This document shows, in pieces, positions 39,303 through 47,900 of a DNA stretch of 64,000 bases (position 1 is the stretch's first letter; each line of letters opens with the position of its first letter). The stretch is taken from assembly GCF_036226925.1 (NCBI RefSeq), contig NZ_CP109031.1, forward strand, positions 3,410,001 through 3,474,000. The letters are read 5' to 3'. The notes beneath the pieces are model-generated. The model was given only the letters and a program-made list of their open reading frames with translations. It was not told where the DNA came from and made no database searches. Made by a program: the position numbers and the translations under genes. Origin of the DNA: Streptomyces sp. NBC_00659. GTDB lineage: Bacteria > Actinomycetota > Actinomycetes > Streptomycetales > Streptomycetaceae.

Positions 39303-39659
39303 ATGAGTGAGAACAGTGGTATGGATGTGCTCGAAGACGGACAGAATCGAGCATCCGATCCGCGTCCACCGCCCGCCGCGACGACGACGGCGACACGGCA
39401 CGGGACGGCGACACGGCACGGGACGGCGACACGGCACGGGACGGCGACACGGCACGGGACGGCGACACGGCACGGGACGGCGACACGGCACGGGACGGCG
39501 ACACGGCACGGGACGGCGACACGGCACGGGACGGCGACACGGCACGGGACGGCGACACGGCACGGCGGCTTCGGCACAGCGCCCGGGGCGGGTCAGGACC
39601 GGTCGTCGTACCGCGAGGCACCGAGAAACCACGGACCGAGTGAGGCACCGTCATCATGA
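39303..39659 (+). CDS. Repeat-encoding ORF coupled to the response regulator
   Basis: A possible 118-residue protein starting MSENSGMDVLEDGQNRASD, then ten hexapeptide copies (TRHGTA-type) from an 18-bp DNA repeat, then a tail of about 30 residues. Its TGA overlaps the response-regulator ATG (ATGA), the main reason to believe it is translated. Against it: every frame through the repeat is open and no known domain is visible. It could be a remnant of a larger sensor gene, or a repeat-expanded small protein. Confidence 0.45.
   Translation: MSENSGMDVLEDGQNRASDPRPPPAATTTATRHGTATRHGTATRHGTATRHGTATRHGTATRHGTATRHGTATRHGTATRHGTATRHGGFGTAPGAGQDRSSYREAPRNHGPSEAPSS
39386..39565. repeat. Ten perfect 18-bp tandem repeats
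   Basis: The unit GACGGCGACACGGCACGG occurs ten times without change (10 x 18 = 180 bases). The unit length is a multiple of three and contains no stop in any frame, so all six frames stay open. There are no spacers. Confidence 0.98.
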
Positions 39660-40240
39660 GCGCCCAGACGACGACCGACGAGGGAGCGAGCATCCTCCTG
39701 GTCGACGACATGGAGGACAACCTGGTCGCGCTGGAAGCCGTCCTGCGTTCCCTCAACGAACCGCTGGTGCGCGCGCGTTCGGGCGAGGAGGCGATGAGGG
39801 CGCTGCTGCGGCAGCGGTTCGCGGTCGTCCTGCTCGACATCCGGATGCCGGGCATGGACGGATTCGAGACGGCCGCGAACATCAAGCGGCTCGACCAGAC
39901 CAAGGACGTGCCCATCATCTTCCTGACGGGCACGGACGCCGACGCGGGCTACGCCTTCCGCGGGTACGCGACGGGTGCCGCCGACTATCTGGCGAAGCCG
40001 TTCGACCCGTGGGTCCTGCGCGCCAAGGTCAGCGTCTTTCTCGACCTGCACCGCAAGAACCGTCAGCTGGAGTGCCTGCTCGCCCGTGAGCAGGACCAGT
40101 TCGACGAACTCGCCGCCCGCCTCAGGAGGATGGACACGCACCTGTCGGCCGACGCCGTCCCGGACATACCCGAACTCCGCGACCAGCTACGGCGGATGGA
40201 CGAACTGCTGAGCAGGATGCGGCACAGGCGGGACGGATAG
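39656..40240 (+). CDS. Stand-alone response regulator (REC domain)
   Basis: A 194-residue protein with one receiver domain: acidic pair D17/D18, phosphorylation site D61 (LLDIRMPGMDG), T91 and K114 (LAKPFDP) all present. The C-terminal 70 residues are charged and probably coiled-coil; there is no DNA-binding domain, so it likely acts by protein contact. No histidine kinase gene is adjacent. It is divergent from a SpoIIE-type phosphatase, so the two may belong to one signalling switch. Confidence 0.92.
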   Translation: MSAQTTTDEGASILLVDDMEDNLVALEAVLRSLNEPLVRARSGEEAMRALLRQRFAVVLLDIRMPGMDGFETAANIKRLDQTKDVPIIFLTGTDADAGYAFRGYATGAADYLAKPFDPWVLRAKVSVFLDLHRKNRQLECLLAREQDQFDELAARLRRMDTHLSADAVPDIPELRDQLRRMDELLSRMRHRRDG

Positions 40241-40248
40241 GAGAGACC

Positions 40249-40346
40249 GCGCGGGGCTCCGACGGGAGCGGGGACGCGCGGGGACCCCGACGGGGGGCGG
40301 GGACGCGCTGATACTCCGACGGGAGCGGGGACGCGCGGAAGCTCCG
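40249..40346 (+). repeat. About 28-bp degenerate tandem repeat, 3.5 copies
   Basis: Copies begin GCGCGGGGCTCCGACGGGAG (40249), 40276 and 40305, with a partial at 40333. Each ends in GCGGGGAC. They fill the convergence between the response-regulator and acyl-CoA synthetase genes. Confidence 0.8.
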
Positions 40347-40411
40347 CCGCTCGGTCGCGGAGAGGTCCTGCGCGCCCCCACCCCGTACGGGCGATGGCCG
40401 ATGGCTCCGGG

Positions 40412-42283
40412 CTACGCCTCGCGGGAGCCCGCGTACATCTCGTCGATCAGGTGCTTGTACGCCTTCTCGACGACCGGGCGCTTCAGCTTGAGGCTCGGGG
40501 TGATCTCGCCGTGCTCGACGTCCAGGTCGCGGGGCAGCAGACGGAACTTCTTGATGGTCTGCCAGCGCTGCAGGCCCGCGTTGAGCTCCTTCACGTAGCC
40601 CTCGACGAGGGCGACCGTGGCGGGCGCCGCGACGACGTCCGCGTACGACTTGCCCTCCAGGCCGTTGTCCTTGGCCCAGTCGAGGATGGACGGCTCGTCG
40701 AGGGAGATGAGCGCGGTGCAGAAGTTCCGGTCGGCGCCGTGCACGAGGATGTTGGAGACGTACGGGCAGACGGCCTTGAACTGGCCCTCGACCTCGGCGG
40801 GGGCGATGTACTTGCCGCCCGAGGTCTTGATGAGGTCCTTCTTGCGGTCGGTGATCTTCAGATAGCCGTCCACGGACAGCTCGCCGATGTCACCGGTGTG
40901 GAACCAGCCGTCGGCCTCCAGGACCTCGGCGGTCTTCTCGGGCAGCCCGTGGTAGCCCTCCATGATGCCGGGGCCGCGCAGCAGGATCTCGCCGTCGTCC
41001 GCGATACGCACCTCGGTGCCGGGCACCGGCTTGCCGACCGTACCGGTGCGGTAGGCCTCGCCCGGGTTCACGAAGGAGGCGGCGGAGGACTCGGTGAGTC
41101 CGTAGCCCTCCAGGATGTGGATGCCGGCGCCGGCGAAGAAGTAGCCGATCTCCGGCGCGAGCGCGGCGGAGCCGGAGATGCAGGCACGCAGGTTGCCGCC
41201 GAAGGCCTCGCGGATCTTGGCGTAGACGAGCGCGTCGGCGACCTTGTGCTTGGCGCCGAGCGCGAACGGCACCGAGGCCGAACCCGTGCGGCGGAAGTTG
41301 TCCTGGCTCGCCTTCGCGTACTCCCGGGAGACCTCGGCGGCCCACTGGAAGATCTTGTACTTGGCGCCGCCGCCGGCCCGCGCCTTGGCGGCGACCCCGT
41401 TGTAGACCTTCTCGAAGATGCGCGGCACGGCCGCCATGTACGTCGGCCGCACTACCGGAAGGTTCTCGATGATCTTGTCCACGCGACCGTCGACGGCGGT
41501 GACGTGGCCGACCTCGATCTGGCCGGAGGTCAGCACCTTGCCGAAGACGTGCGCGAGCGGCAGCCACAGGTACTGGACGTCGTCCTGGCCGAGCAGGCCG
41601 GTCGCGGCGATCGCCTTCGCCATGTACGACCAGTTGTCCTGCGGCAGCCGGACGCCCTTGGGACGGCCCGTGGTGCCGGAGGTGTAGATGAGGGTCGCGA
41701 GCTGGTCGGCGGTGATCGCGCCGACCCGCTCCTTGATCAGCTCGGGGTGCTTCTCCAGGTACGCGGAGCCGCGCGCCTCCAGCTCGGCGAGCGTCAGGAC
41801 CCAGTCCTCGGTCTCCACGCCCTCCGCGTCGATGACCACGACGTGCGTGAGCTCGGGCAGCTCGGCGCGCTTCTCGCGGGCCTTGGCGAGCTGGGCCGCG
41901 TCCTCCGCGATGAGGATCCTGCTCGCGGAGTCGGAGAGGATGAACGCCGACTCCTCGGCGTTGGTCTGCGGATACACGGTCGTGGTGGCCGCGCCCGCGC
42001 AGAGGATGCCGAGGTCGGCCAGGATCCACTCGACGCGGGTCGAGGAGGCGAGCGCGACGCGCTGCTCCGGCTGGACGCCGAGCTCGATCAGCCCGGCGGC
42101 GATGGCGTAGACCCGCTCGGCGGCCTGCGCCCAGGTCAGCGACTTCCAGGTGTCCGGTCCGTCACCCGAGGCCGGTACCGGGTAGCGGTATGCCTCGGCG
42201 TCGGGTGTGGCCGCCACGCGCTCCAGGAAGAGTGCGGCGACGGACGGCGGACGGTTCTCGATCAGGGTCTGTGTGTCGCTCAC
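40412..42283 (-). CDS. Long-chain acyl-CoA synthetase (FadD type)
   Basis: A 623-residue AMP-forming ligase that activates fatty acids with ATP and CoA. The AMP-binding motif is YTSGTTGRPKG, with further conserved blocks GYGLTESSA, GEILLRGPGIMEGY and the adenylation-core lysine region DRKKDLIKTSGGKYI. The GTG start follows a perfect GGAGG. A 10-bp palindrome at 42338-42347 upstream is a plausible operator. Chain-length preference is not evident. Confidence 0.93.
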   Translation of the reverse strand: MSDTQTLIENRPPSVAALFLERVAATPDAEAYRYPVPASGDGPDTWKSLTWAQAAERVYAIAAGLIELGVQPEQRVALASSTRVEWILADLGILCAGAATTTVYPQTNAEESAFILSDSASRILIAEDAAQLAKAREKRAELPELTHVVVIDAEGVETEDWVLTLAELEARGSAYLEKHPELIKERVGAITADQLATLIYTSGTTGRPKGVRLPQDNWSYMAKAIAATGLLGQDDVQYLWLPLAHVFGKVLTSGQIEVGHVTAVDGRVDKIIENLPVVRPTYMAAVPRIFEKVYNGVAAKARAGGGAKYKIFQWAAEVSREYAKASQDNFRRTGSASVPFALGAKHKVADALVYAKIREAFGGNLRACISGSAALAPEIGYFFAGAGIHILEGYGLTESSAASFVNPGEAYRTGTVGKPVPGTEVRIADDGEILLRGPGIMEGYHGLPEKTAEVLEADGWFHTGDIGELSVDGYLKITDRKKDLIKTSGGKYIAPAEVEGQFKAVCPYVSNILVHGADRNFCTALISLDEPSILDWAKDNGLEGKSYADVVAAPATVALVEGYVKELNAGLQRWQTIKKFRLLPRDLDVEHGEITPSLKLKRPVVEKAYKHLIDEMYAGSREA

Positions 42284-42334
42284 GACATCCTCCGGGGCCC
42301 GCGGCAGTGCGGCTGGCTCAATTGCGGCTGTTGT

Positions 42335-42349
42335 TTAACTCGCGAGTAA
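42335..42349. promoter_or_regulatory. Palindromic operator upstream of acyl-CoA synthetase gene
   Basis: ACTCGCGAGT (42338-42347) is a perfect palindrome flanked by TTA and AA, 55 bases before the GTG start. AT flanks around a CG core resemble TetR-family sites of fatty-acid genes, but I cannot name the regulator. Confidence 0.5.
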
Positions 42350-42453
42350 CTACCGAGCAGAGATCAGACTAGAGCGCGTCCGGCCGGTGCGTAAGAGGCG
42401 GCGGCCGGTCACTTCCCGGTCACTTCCCGCAGGACACACCCCTGAGACAAGCA

Positions 42454-42487
42454 CAGGGCCCGCCGCGCCGAAGCGCGACGGGCCCTG
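42454..42487 (-). terminator. Terminator downstream of lepA
   Basis: CAGGGCCCG pairs perfectly with CGGGCCCTG, with an inner CGCG/CGCG hairpin, 21 bases past the lepA stop codon. Confidence 0.8.
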
Positions 42488-42507
42488 AAAACCGGGATTC
42501 GGCGTGA

Positions 42508-44376
<1,869 letters not shown>

Positions 44377-44691
44377 GCAGGGTCCTGTCTCTTGAGGCGC
44401 CTGTCGCCTCGGGTCGGATCGATACGTAGGTTCCATGGTCCCACGCGCGGCGGGCTGCGACCGGTTCGGGCCGCGTGAGCGGGACGTCGGCGGCCGGCCC
44501 GAAGTCCGTGACCAGGGCATCGGCGAGCGGTCCCCGGGCCGGGGACGCAAGGCCGGTTTGGGCCGGTCGTGCGGGGACTGGTAGCCTGGGTGGCTGTGTC
44601 TCGTGCCCTCTCTGCAGGAGACGCACCCAAGAAAATCAAACGGCGAGTGAGACGTGCTGTCTCGCGTGCCTGAACCTGTAAAGGCTCATTC
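44377..44691. other. Divergent promoter region of lepA and rpsT
   Basis: 315 bases without a gene. GGTAGCCTGGGT (44580-44591) is a plausible -10 region for rpsT, which gives a leader of about 100 bases. That leader is unusually A-rich near 44630-44640 and could fold for S20 autoregulation, but I see no certain structure. Confidence 0.4.
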
Positions 44692-44958
44692 GTGGCGAAC
44701 ATCAAGTCCCAGATCAAGCGGATCAAGACCAACGAGAAGGCCCGGCTGCGCAACAAGGCCGTCAAGTCCTCTCTGAAGACCGCGATCCGCAAGGCCCGCG
44801 AGGCGTCTGCCGCGGGTGACGTCGAGAAGGCCACCGAGTACACGCGCGCCGCGTCGCGCGCTCTCGACAAGGCCGTCTCGAAGGGCGTCATCCACAAGAA
44901 CCAGGCCGCCAACAAGAAGTCGGCGCTTGCTTCGAAGGTCGCCGCGCTCAAGGGCTGA
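44692..44958 (+). CDS. rpsT: 30S ribosomal protein S20
   Basis: An 88-residue, strongly basic protein starting [20 protein letters not shown] after a GTG start, and ending [13 protein letters not shown]. It binds 16S rRNA early in assembly. It is monocistronic, ending in the terminator at 45098-45148. Confidence 0.98.
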   Translation: MANIKSQIKRIKTNEKARLRNKAVKSSLKTAIRKAREASAAGDVEKATEYTRAASRALDKAVSKGVIHKNQAANKKSALASKVAALKG

Positions 44959-45097
44959 GTCGGCTGAGCTCTCCGGGGCTCAACCCCTGACTTGACCGTC
45001 GGCGGACCCGAGCGGGCCCTCTCTCCCGCTCCCGACCGACACCCCGGATTCACGCACGATCTGCGTTCGCCACGCGGGCGTGAATCCACCGGCTTGA

Positions 45098-45148
45098 ACC
45101 GAAGGCCTCGCTCCTCCCTTCCCCGGGAGAACGAGCGGGGCCTTCGGT
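45098..45148 (+). terminator. Terminator of rpsT
   Basis: ACCGAAGGCCTCGCTC (45098-45113) pairs with GAGCGGGGCCTTCGGT (45133-45148) with one mismatch. The loop is 19 bases. Confidence 0.85.
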
Positions 45149-45179
45149 GTGCTGCGGGATTCGTGCTGCGGGATTTCCA

Positions 45180-45360
45180 TGCGGCACCTCAGCTGCTGGT
45201 GCCTGCCGCGAGTCCCGGTGCCGGTGCTGGTGCCCGCCGCGAAGTTCCGGTGCCGATGCCCGTCGCGAGCTCCGGGTGCCTGTGCCGGTGGCGGGGCCTG
45301 CCGCGAGTGCCGGTGCCGGTGCCCAGCGCGAAGTTCCGGCGCCGGTGCCTTTCGCAGGGC
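45180..45360. repeat. Degenerate GC minisatellite between rpsT and holA
   Basis: Blocks such as CGCGAAGTTCCGGTGCCG and CGCGAGTCCCGGTGCCGG recur about six times with changes and lengths of 24-42 bases. No gene is seen from 44959 to 45373 apart from this repeat and the rpsT terminator. Confidence 0.7.
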
Positions 45361-45373
45361 TGGGGGCTGGGGG

Positions 45374-46360
45374 CTAGCGTCGGCCGGAGCGGGCGGCTCG
45401 GGCGACGGCCACGACCGCCTTCTCCAGGGCGTACTCGGGGTCGTCCCCGCCGCCCTTGACCCCGGCGTCCGCCTCCGCGACGGCCGTGAGCGCCATGGCG
45501 ACCCCGTCCGGCGTCCAGCCGCGCATCTGCTGGCGCACGCGATCGATCTTCCACGGCGGCATCCCGAGCTCACGGGCCAGGTCGGCGGGCCTGCCGCCCC
45601 GCGCCGAGGACAGCTTTCCGATCGCCCGCACCCCTTGCGCGAGCGCACTGGTGATCAGGACGGGAGCCACGCCGGTCGACAGCGACCATCGCAGCGCCTC
45701 CAGCGCCTCCGCGGCCCGCCCCTCCACGGCCCGGTCGGCCACGGTGAAACTGGACGCCTCGGCCCGCCCGGTGTAGTACCGCCCGACGACGGCCTCGTCG
45801 ATCGTCCCCTCGACGTCCGCGGTCAGCTGCGACACGGCGGACGCCAGCTCCCGCAGATCGCTCCCGATGGAGTCCACCAGCGCCTGGCAGGCCTCCGGAG
45901 TGGCCGCCCGGCCCAGCGCCCGGAACTCGCTCCGCACGAACGCCAGCCGGTCCGCCGGCTTGGTCATCTTGGGACAGGCCACCTCCCGGGCGCCCGTCTT
46001 GCGCGCGGCGTCGAGGAGCCCCTTGCCCTTGGCCCCGCCCGCGTGCAGGAGCACCAGAGTGATCTCCTCCGCGGGAGACCCCAGATACGCCTTGACGTCC
46101 TTGATCGTGTCGGCCGACAGGTCCTGGGCGTTGCGGACGATCACGACCTTGCGCTCGGCGAAGAGCGAGGGACTCGTCAACTCGGCGAGCGTGCCCGGCT
46201 GAAGCTGGTCCGGGGCAAGGTCCCGTACGTCCGTGTCGGCGTCGGCGGCCCTGGCGGCGGCCACCACCTCCTGCACGGCACGGTCGAGCAGGAGATCCTC
46301 CTGGCCCACTGCCAGCGTGACAGGGGCGAGAGGGTCGTCTTGTGCGGTCTTCTTGGCCAT
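45374..46360 (-). CDS. holA: DNA polymerase III delta subunit
   Basis: A 328-residue clamp-loader subunit. The N-terminal domain (LAVGQEDLLLDRAVQEVVAA), the loader motif VVIVRNAQDLSADTI and the C-terminal domain (LARELGMPPWKIDRVRQQ) match HolA. Family homology starts at MAKKTAQDDP, so ATG 46360 was chosen. An upstream ATG at 46372 is in frame. The C-terminus is close to a degenerate repeat. Confidence 0.93.
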   Translation of the reverse strand: MAKKTAQDDPLAPVTLAVGQEDLLLDRAVQEVVAAARAADADTDVRDLAPDQLQPGTLAELTSPSLFAERKVVIVRNAQDLSADTIKDVKAYLGSPAEEITLVLLHAGGAKGKGLLDAARKTGAREVACPKMTKPADRLAFVRSEFRALGRAATPEACQALVDSIGSDLRELASAVSQLTADVEGTIDEAVVGRYYTGRAEASSFTVADRAVEGRAAEALEALRWSLSTGVAPVLITSALAQGVRAIGKLSSARGGRPADLARELGMPPWKIDRVRQQMRGWTPDGVAMALTAVAEADAGVKGGGDDPEYALEKAVVAVARAARSGRR

Positions 46361-46728
46361 CACCGAAAGCATCCCACGCGCCACTGACACCAAGCGCCGC
46401 GAGCCACAGCCCGATACCGGCCCGGCCGGGCCGGCCTCGCGCGGCGTCACCGACGCGACCGGTCCGGGCGGCGCGGCGCGACCGACTCGCCCTCGCGGGC
46501 CCTGGCCGACTTGACCGGCTCGGCCTGGCGAGGCACTGCCCGGCACACCCTTGCTCGGCCTTGCTCGACCCGGCCGACCTGACACCGCGCGGCGCGGCGC
46601 GGCGCGGCATGGAGCGGCCTTGCCCCGCCTTGCCGGGCCCGGCCGGGCCTGCCGCAGCTCAGCCGGGCGCGGACCGGGCATATGGCGGCCCGGCGCGACT
46701 CGGCTCAGCCGGGCCGGGCCGGACCGGG
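46361..46728. other. Low-complexity GC region between holA and a small ORF
   Basis: 368 bases of repeated GGCGCGGC, CCGGGCCGG and GCCTTGC blocks with no convincing gene in any frame; the apparent open frames are GC artefacts. It could hold a terminator for the small ORF at 46729, but no clean hairpin stands out. Confidence 0.5.
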
Positions 46729-46974
46729 CTACGGCTCCTCGTGCCAGCCGTCCCACTCGGCCGCGAACGCGTCCAGGTCCTTCGGGTCCAGCCGTGCCTC
46801 GGGGTCCGCCAGCACCACCAGCCACTGCGCGTCCTCGGCATCGTCCTCGCCCGCCAGTGCGTCCCGGACGAGCTGCGGTTCCTCCAGCAGCCCGAACCGG
46901 TCACCGACGGCCTCCGCCGCCTCTTCCGCGGCGTCACGGTCGGGCAGCACCAATACATGTCTCACATCGCTCAC
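46729..46974 (-). CDS. Small acidic protein of unknown function
   Basis: An 81-residue acidic protein from GTG 46974: VRHVLVLPDRDAAEEAAEAV, then LADPEARLDPKDLDAFAAEW and WHEEP at the end. It has no signal peptide or membrane segment. The codon pattern is strongly coding-like, unlike the flanking low-complexity DNA. I do not recognise the family. It lies 91 bases downstream of the NAT gene on the same strand. Confidence 0.65.
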   Translation of the reverse strand: MSDVRHVLVLPDRDAAEEAAEAVGDRFGLLEEPQLVRDALAGEDDAEDAQWLVVLADPEARLDPKDLDAFAAEWDGWHEEP

Positions 46975-47065
46975 CCGAACATTTTCCGGTACGCCCGGCG
47001 CGGCCGACGCCGGGATCCGGGTCCGATGCGTGTGATCTACGCGGCTTGCCGGACCGCGGCCGCGG

Positions 47066-47896
47066 CTACCGGGCTTCCTTGACCTCCGGCACCCGGTCCA
47101 GTTCGATCCCGAACCGCTCGCGATACGTGGCCAGCACCTCCTCGTCACTTGCCAGTTCCGACACCTCCTTGGTCCCGTCGGCCGTCGACACGGTGAACCT
47201 GCGGCCGCTGAGCGTGATCCGGCCTCCGTCCTCGGTGACCCGTGAACAGACCAACGACCTGGTGAAGTGCGACAGCGGCGAGGTTGCGTGCCACCAGGCG
47301 CCGGCCACGAAGTCCCCGAGCACACGCGGCCGTACCTCCAGCCGGTACTGGCGCTTGTCGCCCAGGATCACGTCGAGGTCCTCGCACTCCCGGGAACTGC
47401 TCGCTCCCCGCACCCCCGCCGCGTCCGGCGCCGACTCCACGACCCGGAACATCCCTCCGGGGTCCCGCTGTTCGCCCCGCTCCGCGAACGACAGCGGGTA
47501 GTGGCTGTGGGCCCCGAAACCGACGTCGGTCAGCCAGTCGCCCCCGTCCACCGTCCGCACCCTCAGCGCAAGATGGTCGTAGGGGATCCCCGGCTTCCCG
47601 TCGTCCCCGTACACCCGCGCCGCGAGAAGCGTCACGTCGAAGCCCAGCGCACCCAGCAACGCCCCGAACGCGCCGTTCAGTTCGTAGCAGAACCCTCCTC
47701 TGCGCGCGCCCACCACCTTGTCCAGCAGCCTCTCCTCCTCCAGCACGATCTCCTCGCCGAGGTGGATCGACAGGTTCTCGAACGGCACCGTCCGCAGATG
47801 GCACAGCTGAAGGTCACGGAGCACATCGGACGTGGGCCACGCCGGGTGCTGGGCCCCGATGCGGCGTAGGTAGGCGTCGGCCTGTGCGGAATTCAT
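47066..47896 (-). CDS. Arylamine N-acetyltransferase
   Basis: A 276-residue enzyme transferring acetyl from acetyl-CoA to arylamines. The catalytic triad is complete: C70 in RRGGFCYELN, H108 in PYDHLALRV and D124 in LTDVGFGAH. LRTVPFENLSIH is the usual N-terminal signature. It is separated from comEC by only 4 bases but whether it is co-transcribed is unclear. Confidence 0.93.
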   Translation of the reverse strand: MNSAQADAYLRRIGAQHPAWPTSDVLRDLQLCHLRTVPFENLSIHLGEEIVLEEERLLDKVVGARRGGFCYELNGAFGALLGALGFDVTLLAARVYGDDGKPGIPYDHLALRVRTVDGGDWLTDVGFGAHSHYPLSFAERGEQRDPGGMFRVVESAPDAAGVRGASSSRECEDLDVILGDKRQYRLEVRPRVLGDFVAGAWWHATSPLSHFTRSLVCSRVTEDGGRITLSGRRFTVSTADGTKEVSELASDEEVLATYRERFGIELDRVPEVKEAR

Positions 47897-47900
47897 GCGT

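Noticed and set aside
39386..39565. CRISPR array
   Set aside because: Units are contiguous 18-mers without spacers and no cas gene is present.
40394..42349. 650-codon open frame antisense to the acyl-CoA synthetase
   Set aside because: Mirror of a well-supported gene; composition (Leu/Gly/Asp/Arg runs) is typical of shadow frames.
46361..46728. Coding extension of the small ORF or of holA
   Set aside because: GGCGCGGC-type repeats open all frames; no protein homology visible.
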